From Rhabdophis nuchalis (lineage: Eukaryota; Chordata; Lepidosauria; Squamata; Natricidae), in assembly GCA_039707465.1 (NCBI GenBank), contig CM077644.1, forward strand, positions 95,151,375 to 95,215,374: a stretch of DNA of 64,000 bases, in the 5' to 3' direction. The position numbers and the translations under genes were made by a program. Shown one piece after another: positions 58,526 to 64,000 of the stretch. A model generated the notes under the pieces. It saw only the letters and a list, made by a program, of their open reading frames with translations, ran no database searches and was not told the origin of the DNA. Position 1 is the stretch's first letter. Each line of letters opens with the position of its first letter.

Positions 58526-59198
58526 TGAGGTGGTATATTATATTATACCAGAGGTGGTATATTTAAAATATGAAACCACAACTCAATATATGACAAGGAA
58601 CACAAGTAGACCTCATTATTCACCCTTCATTCTTAGATCAAGTATATATAATTATACATCTATTAGAAGAAAATGTATGTGAGAATGCACTTGTTGGTGT
58701 ACAAACAAAAAGGAGTCTTAGGAAAATTACTTGTAAGTTATATATTTGGGTATACTCTATGAAAACATACAGATTTCTTGCAGATTTTTTTAAAATTCTA
58801 CAAATTGATTTAGGAACCAGATGGTATTAATTTGGGATGAGAAGAAAGACAAATTAAGATAAACCAAATTTCATTCATGTATTTGTTATTCAGATTAACA
58901 GGTCATTTAAGTAGCAAACTGATTTATCTGCCTCAACCATTTCTGTAGGAAGACAATAAACTCATTCAAAACAGCTGCCCAAATCTGAGAAAATTAATGT
59001 TTTAACCTCCTACCTTATCCTCTGAGGAGAAATTCAAGCTAGCTCTTGCTGGATGCATTCATTTATACATTTATTTGCCTAAAAGATTTATATGGCAACC
59101 CATCTTAATGTTAACCGGATCACGGAGCAATAGGAACTGTATCCAGTATTTGGGGAAAGCACCAAGTTACTGACAGCTGCCATAAATTTTTTATTTAG
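58526..59198. other. unique DNA
   Basis: Nothing recognised. Confidence 0.5.
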
Positions 59199-59575
59199 AA
59201 TAATAAAGTTGGAAGGAACCTTGGAGGTCTCCTAGTCCAACCCCCTGCTTGAGCAGGAGACCCCATACCTTTTCAGACAAATGGTTGTTGAGTCTCTTTT
59301 TGAAGGCCTCCAGTAATGAAACACCCACAACTTCTGAAGGCAAGCTATTCCATTGGATGAATTGCTCTCACCATTAAGACATTTCTCCTTAGTTCTAGGT
59401 TGCTTCTCTCTTTGGTTAGTTTCCATCTATTGTTTCTTGTCTTACCTTTTGGTGCTTTGGAAAAATTTGTTTGACACACACACACCCTTGTCTTTGTAGG
59501 ATCACCTTGCATGTTGGAATGCTGCAATTATATCTCCTCTTGACTTCGATGAATGCTTTTTTGCTTTTATTCTAA
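59199..59575 (-). mobile_element. CR1 LINE 3' end, 5'-truncated
   Basis: AAGTTGGAAGGAACCTTGGA, CCAACCCCCTGCTTGAGCAG, TTTCTCCTTAGTTCTAGG and GTTTCTTGTCTTACC, all CR1 3' landmarks in reverse. Confidence 0.85.
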
Positions 59576-60135
59576 AAAGCCTCTCCATTTTGTCATATTG
59601 ATATGTTTAGGAATAATATGGATGCCCCTTCTGAATACATTGACTGGAATCCAACCAATTGGCTGAATTAGATTGGTAAAAGAGAAAAAAGATGGACAAT
59701 TGTACAATGAACAGAAGATATGGTTTCTACTTTAGACCCAGTAAGGAAAGAAGGGGGGGCAGAGAGAGAACAGGACATACAGAACTAAAGACATTAAGAG
59801 GAAAATCATCCTGAAACTTATATCCCTTCTTTGGACAAATTCATGCATTTGTTATTTGAAACCCCACAAAACCCTGTTCTGCACACTTGTCCATCATCCG
59901 GCAAAACTTTAAAAATAAAATAAACATAATTTTAAAAAATAATAATTAATTAAAAAGAAAACAAAAAAATGAAAACTCATTTTTTTTGTTTCCATTCCAA
60001 ACCACTTTGATAAAACAAACCTCATCAATATGTGACAAGGAAGTGATATTATAAGCATCAAAACATCCTTTGATCGTGGCACTAAGTGTTAAGAAAACCT
60101 TTTATAAGATTGCTTGAACAGCCTTCCACTCTTTT
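59576..60135. other. unique DNA
   Basis: Nothing recognised. Confidence 0.5.
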
Positions 60136-60143
60136 GCCTAAAC

Positions 60144-60274
60144 CAGGGGTCTGCAAAGTTGGCTCTTTGAAGACTGGTGGACTTCAACTCCCAGAATTCC
60201 CCAGCCAGCCTAGCTGGCTAATTCTGGGAGTTGAAGTCCACCAGTCTTCAAAGAGCCAACTTTGCAGACCCCTG
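60144..60274. mobile_element. 131-bp fold-back hAT MITE (CAGGGGTCTGCAAAG)
   Basis: Palindromic; exact duplication GCCTAAAC (60136-60143, 60275-60282). Confidence 0.93.
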
Positions 60275-60282
60275 GCCTAAAC

Positions 60283-60765
60283 CAACAGTCATTTTAAAAT
60301 GCTATTTTTTTTAGCCCACTAACTCTGATATTATTACAAATAGTATAATATCCAACTCTTCCAACTATATCTGAAGTATTTAATTCAGCATCAGGTCCCA
60401 AAGCAAAATACAGAATTATTAAAAAGTATATAGCCTATCTGATCTTGACCTATATAATACTGTAATGATGCCATAGTACTTCTTGGTAACTTGATGTTTC
60501 AATGTCAGTTTTACCTGAGAATTCAAAGAACTACATAACAGTCTATCTAACAGGTTTTGGAGGATATCATAGAGTCTATAAGCACTTTGAAAACAAGTAG
60601 AAGTCAGCATAAATTTAGGAAGAATTAGTCTTGACAGACAAATCTTACATTTGTTCAAGAAACTTTTGCTTTTGTTCTTTTGATCAATAAAATATTTTTA
60701 AACAAAAAAGCTTGGACATCTCATAGCAGGGGGCACATATTCTATCAATTCTCCACTACAGCACC
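60283..60765. other. unrecognised DNA
   Basis: No repeat identified; may include upstream parts of the Penelope-like element. Confidence 0.35.
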
Positions 60766-61085
60766 TCCCAAAAAATCAAAGACTAAAAGCAGAAGAAGAT
60801 GAAAGTAAGGCTTTATTTGATGTCATAGCTCTCTTCATGACCATAGATCTAGAACTAGCAAAAGAATCAATGGGAGCGCAATTATACAACAGATCTGACC
60901 TAGCCAAATACACTAAGATCAAAATACCCAGAATCGTGGACCTCATCAACCTCTGCCTCACTACTTACTTTCAGTTTGGTCAACAAATATGTCAACAAGT
61001 CAGAGGAACATGCATGGGATCACTATCTTCAGAATTCATAGCAGAGGCTACCAATGCAAAATGTAGAAACTATAGTACATGCAAC

Positions 61086-61519
61086 CAGAGGTGGGATGCA
61101 ACTGGTTTAACAACCAGTTTGGTGAGCGCACACATGCGCACTTTGCAAGTATGCGTGCCTAACATACACAGCATTCAAAAACTGCTCATTGTAAGCTTAA
61201 AAACTTACCTTCTATGTCAGCACCGGTGAGTAAAACAGCTGACGTGCAGCAATATTTTAGCACGGGGTAATTTAATTTAATTGGATTTTAATAATTGATC
61301 TATTTATGAACATTGTGTTTTAATTTGCCTGTGCGCCGCCCTGGGTCCTTTTGTAGGAGAAGGGCGGGGTATAAATTTAATAAAATTAAAATAAATAAAT
61401 AAAAAATAAATCTGCTGCAAATCAGCTGAGCTAAAATATAGGACAGGCAAGGGCAGGGGCAACTGGGAAGGGCCAACTGCTCGCCCGAACTGGTCTGAAC
61501 CGGCTGAATCCCAACCCTG
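61086..61519. mobile_element. hAT element (CAGAGGTGGGATGC) containing an L2 end
   Basis: Ends CAGAGGTGGGATGCAACTGG and rc CAGGGTTGGGATTCAGCC. Exact duplication CATGCAAC (61078-61085, 61520-61527). Confidence 0.9.
61264..61412 (+). mobile_element. L2 LINE 3' end, sense
   Basis: CCTGTGCGCCGCCCTGGGTC, AGAAGGGCGGGGTATAAAT, then an AAATAAATAAAT tail. Confidence 0.85.
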
Positions 61520-61633
61520 CATGCAACCAAAAGCATGGATCCAAGATGTACACAATACCTTTGTCATAATAACAAATGTGTAATATCAATTGGGAAGACT
61601 TGGTGAGACAAAGTGAAGAGATGTCACCTAGAG

Positions 61634-62890
61634 CAGGGGTCCCCAACCTTTTTTGCACCAGGGACCGGTTTCATTTTAAAGAAAACTCTGCGGACCGGCT
61701 GAGTGGCTCAGCAGTCATGTGACTGGGTGGGCCTGGCCAATTTGGAAAATGTGAAACTCACTTAACAATGGTCTTGGTTAGCAACCCAAACTTTTGGGCT
61801 CAATTGTGGTCATAAGTTCTCTCTCTCTCTCTCTTTCTTTCCTTCCCTCTTTCTTTCTCTTTCTCTCTCTTTATTTCTTTCTCTTTCTCTCTTTCTTTCT
61901 TTCTTTCTCTTTCTCTCCCTCTTTCTCTCTCTTTCTTTCTCTCTCATTTTTTCTTTCTTTCCCTCTTTCTCTCTCTATTTCTTTCTCTTTCTCTCTCTTT
62001 CCCTCTTTCTCTCTCTCTCTCTTTCTTTTTCTCTCCCTCTTTCTCTCTCTTTCTTTCTCATTTTTTCTTTCTTTCCCTCTTTCTCTCTCTCTTTATTTCT
62101 TTCTCTTTCTCTCTTTCTCTTTCCCTCTCCCTTTCTTTCTTTCTCTTTCTGTCTCTTTTTCTTTCTTTCCCTCTCTTTCTTTTTCTTTCTTTCCTTTGTC
62201 TCTTTTTCTGTTTGTCTTTCTTTCTCTCTCTCTTACTTTCTCTCTCTCTCCCACTTTCTTTTTCTTTCTCTTTCTCTCTTTCTCTTTCTGTCTCTCTCTC
62301 CTTCGTCCGCCCATCTCTGTCACTCTGTGTGTGTGTGTGTGTGTGTGTCTGTCTCGCATTAATCATTCATTCTGTGCCTGTCTATCTTTCTCTCCCTCCT
62401 TCCCTCCGTGTGTGTGTGTGAGAGAGAGACTCTCTCTGATTCCCTCCCACCCTGTCTCTCTCTGTGTCTATGCCTCTCTCTGTCGGTCTGTCGTCGTCCC
62501 GCCCCCCCCCTACCGCGGAGTCTCCTCAGCTCGGCTCGACTCGCTCACTAGCCTTAGCCTGCCCCGCCCAGGCGGCCGCTGCCGCGCTTGGTCCCTCGTG
62601 CGCTCGATCAGGCTCCTTCCAGGAGCTTGAGAAGGCTCCGTGGGGTGGGGGTGGGGTGGGGGGGAGGAACCTCCGCAGCTCCTGGAAAAAGACGAGTGGG
62701 TGGCATGCCGGTTGGGGAAGTTCTGGGGGGGCAGGGAGGAAGGGAACCCGCAGGCTGTTTTGCTGCGGCGCGCAGGAGTCCCACCATCGGCTGCCCCCTC
62801 CTCCCTCCTCCTCCTCTCCGGCCCTGCGGCCCGGCTCCTATCCAGCCACGGACCGGCACCGGTCCGCGGCCCGGGGGTTGGGGACCCCTG
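61634..62890. mobile_element. 1257-bp hAT element with pyrimidine tract and GC-rich block
   Basis: Ends CAGGGGTCCCCAACC on both sides (15-bp perfect). Exact duplication ACCTAGAG (61626-61633, 62891-62898). Sub-terminal CACCAGGGACCGG and CGGACCGGCACCGGTCC. It contains the module also found in 39820 and 49614 (61706-61818), ~650 bp of CT-rich repeat (61819-62470) and a GC-rich block (62500-62880). Frames inside are simple-sequence artefacts. Confidence 0.93.
61819..62470. repeat. CT-rich low-complexity tract
   Basis: Mixed TTTC/CTCT/TCCC units and a GTGTGTGT run (62325-62350). Produces a 278-codon Ser/Phe/Leu frame that is not a gene. Confidence 0.95.
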
Positions 62891-63349
62891 ACCTAGAGAA
62901 CCGAAGAGTAGCCCACAATTGATTACTGGGTGGAACAAGAGGCTGAGAAAGGATCCTCTCTAATTTCTTGGGTGGCAAAGGAGATGAGAGAATTGTACTC
63001 TCAGGCTTGCAAGATTCTGTTAATGTAGTTTTGCAATGAAGTAGAAACAGCTTATCTGGTTGTACATCCTGTCTGATCTACCTAGTAAGACAGACAAAAA
63101 AGAATGACTAAAGAAGAGATATGAAACAATCAGCAACATCTTCAAAGAAATAATATTCACAAGGGAAGAAGAGAACAACACCACACTATCTGTCCTGGAT
63201 ATCCTCAGCAGCAGCAGAAACTATGACAATTAGAAACACAAATCTATCTGAAATAATATACATTTACCAATGCATTACCAAAGTAGAAGCCCAATTTCCC
63301 ATAATAGGAGCTATGAAAGAATATAGGAGCTATGAAATATAGGAGCTAT

Positions 63350-63723
63350 GAAAGTCCCACAGAGAGGGACTTCTCCGGGTGCCGTCCACTAGACTTTGTC
63401 AGCGGGCGACGCCCAGGGGAAGGGCTCTCTCTGTGGCGGGCCCTGCCCTCTGGAATGACCTTCCCCCCGACATAGAACGACCACGGACCTCCGCTCCTTC
63501 CGTCTGAAATTAAAAACATATTTTTTCTGCTTGGCCGGTCTGGGGTAGTCTCTCTCTATGGGGTTTTAGTGTATAGTGGGAATTTTAGTTTAGATTGGGT
63601 ATTTTAGCACAGGTACTATTTAATTTGTTTTTAAGATGTTCTTGATTGTATATTTATGGTTTTTAGTTTCCCTGTGCACCGCTCCGAGTCCCTACGGGGA
63701 GAGGAGCGGTCAAGAAATTAAAC
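63350..63723 (+). mobile_element. L2-like LINE 3' end, second subfamily
   Basis: Encodes a degraded RT C-terminus (AGGGCTCTCTCTGTGGCGGG; CTGCCCTCTGGAATGACCTT for ALWND-P). The 3' UTR has GTGCACCGCTCCGAGTCCCT, and it ends in the TTA array. Confidence 0.8.
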
Positions 63724-63847
<124 letters not shown>

Positions 63848-64000
63848 ATGACCACAAATGCACTGCAGCAACCTGGAACACCACAAAAAGGAAACAGACC
63901 ATCTATTCAACATCTTCCAACAAAATGGTTACCCAGCAAATTTTATCAAAACGTATCTGACATCTCAACCCACTACAACACAACCAACATATAAATTTCC

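Noticed and set aside
61794..62630. 278-codon Ser/Phe/Leu frame
   Set aside because: Translation of a CT-rich tract inside a hAT element; no domain.

Overview
The window is repeat-rich vertebrate DNA with no recognisable functional host gene. It shows no prokaryotic gene layout, operons, CRISPR array, structural RNA gene or host exon. The repeats point to a squamate reptile, most likely a snake: a Sauria-type SINE with a Bov-B-like 3' end, two other tRNA-headed SINEs, CR1 ends with ATTCT tails, many L2-clade LINE 3' ends, a SPIN-type hAT, Penelope-like remnants, L1, two LTRs, and more than 25 non-autonomous DNA transposons. Names rest on remembered consensus features, not on a database search.

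Layout. 0-6 kb: SINE, CR1 and two antisense L2 LINEs; the second sits inside a hAT element and keeps a YADD reverse-transcriptase box. 6-18 kb: mostly AT-rich unique DNA with fold-back elements, a 1-kb hAT splitting a SINE (12.2-13.2 kb) and a probable retrocopy pseudogene (15.6 kb). 18-26 kb: a three-level nest (hAT, then a solo LTR, then a Tigger-like MITE), a 699-bp hAT inside a CR1, and an L1-derived insertion with a 98-bp target duplication. 26-36 kb: quiet DNA with a 190-bp near-perfect palindrome (31.6 kb) and a second LTR (34.8 kb). 36-50 kb: large hAT elements with alternating inverted repeats, nested MITEs and an L1 3' end inside a SINE. 50-57 kb: a SPIN-type element, a full-length ORF1-only L1 ('half-L1') with intact 282-codon ORF1, and a Penelope-like 3' end with a hammerhead-like fold. 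57-64 kb: more nests and a broken Penelope-like element running off the right edge.

The only intact coding sequence with a clear domain assignment is the L1 ORF1 (53771-54619). The other recognisable protein matches are broken L2 and Penelope reverse transcriptases and an L1 ORF2 tail. Most long open frames are simple-sequence or palindrome artefacts.

The main points for follow-up are the ORF1-only L1 family (two copies here, neither with ORF2), the hammerhead candidate, the SPIN insertion, the central-TA rule in hAT target duplications, and modules shared between DNA transposons with different ends.
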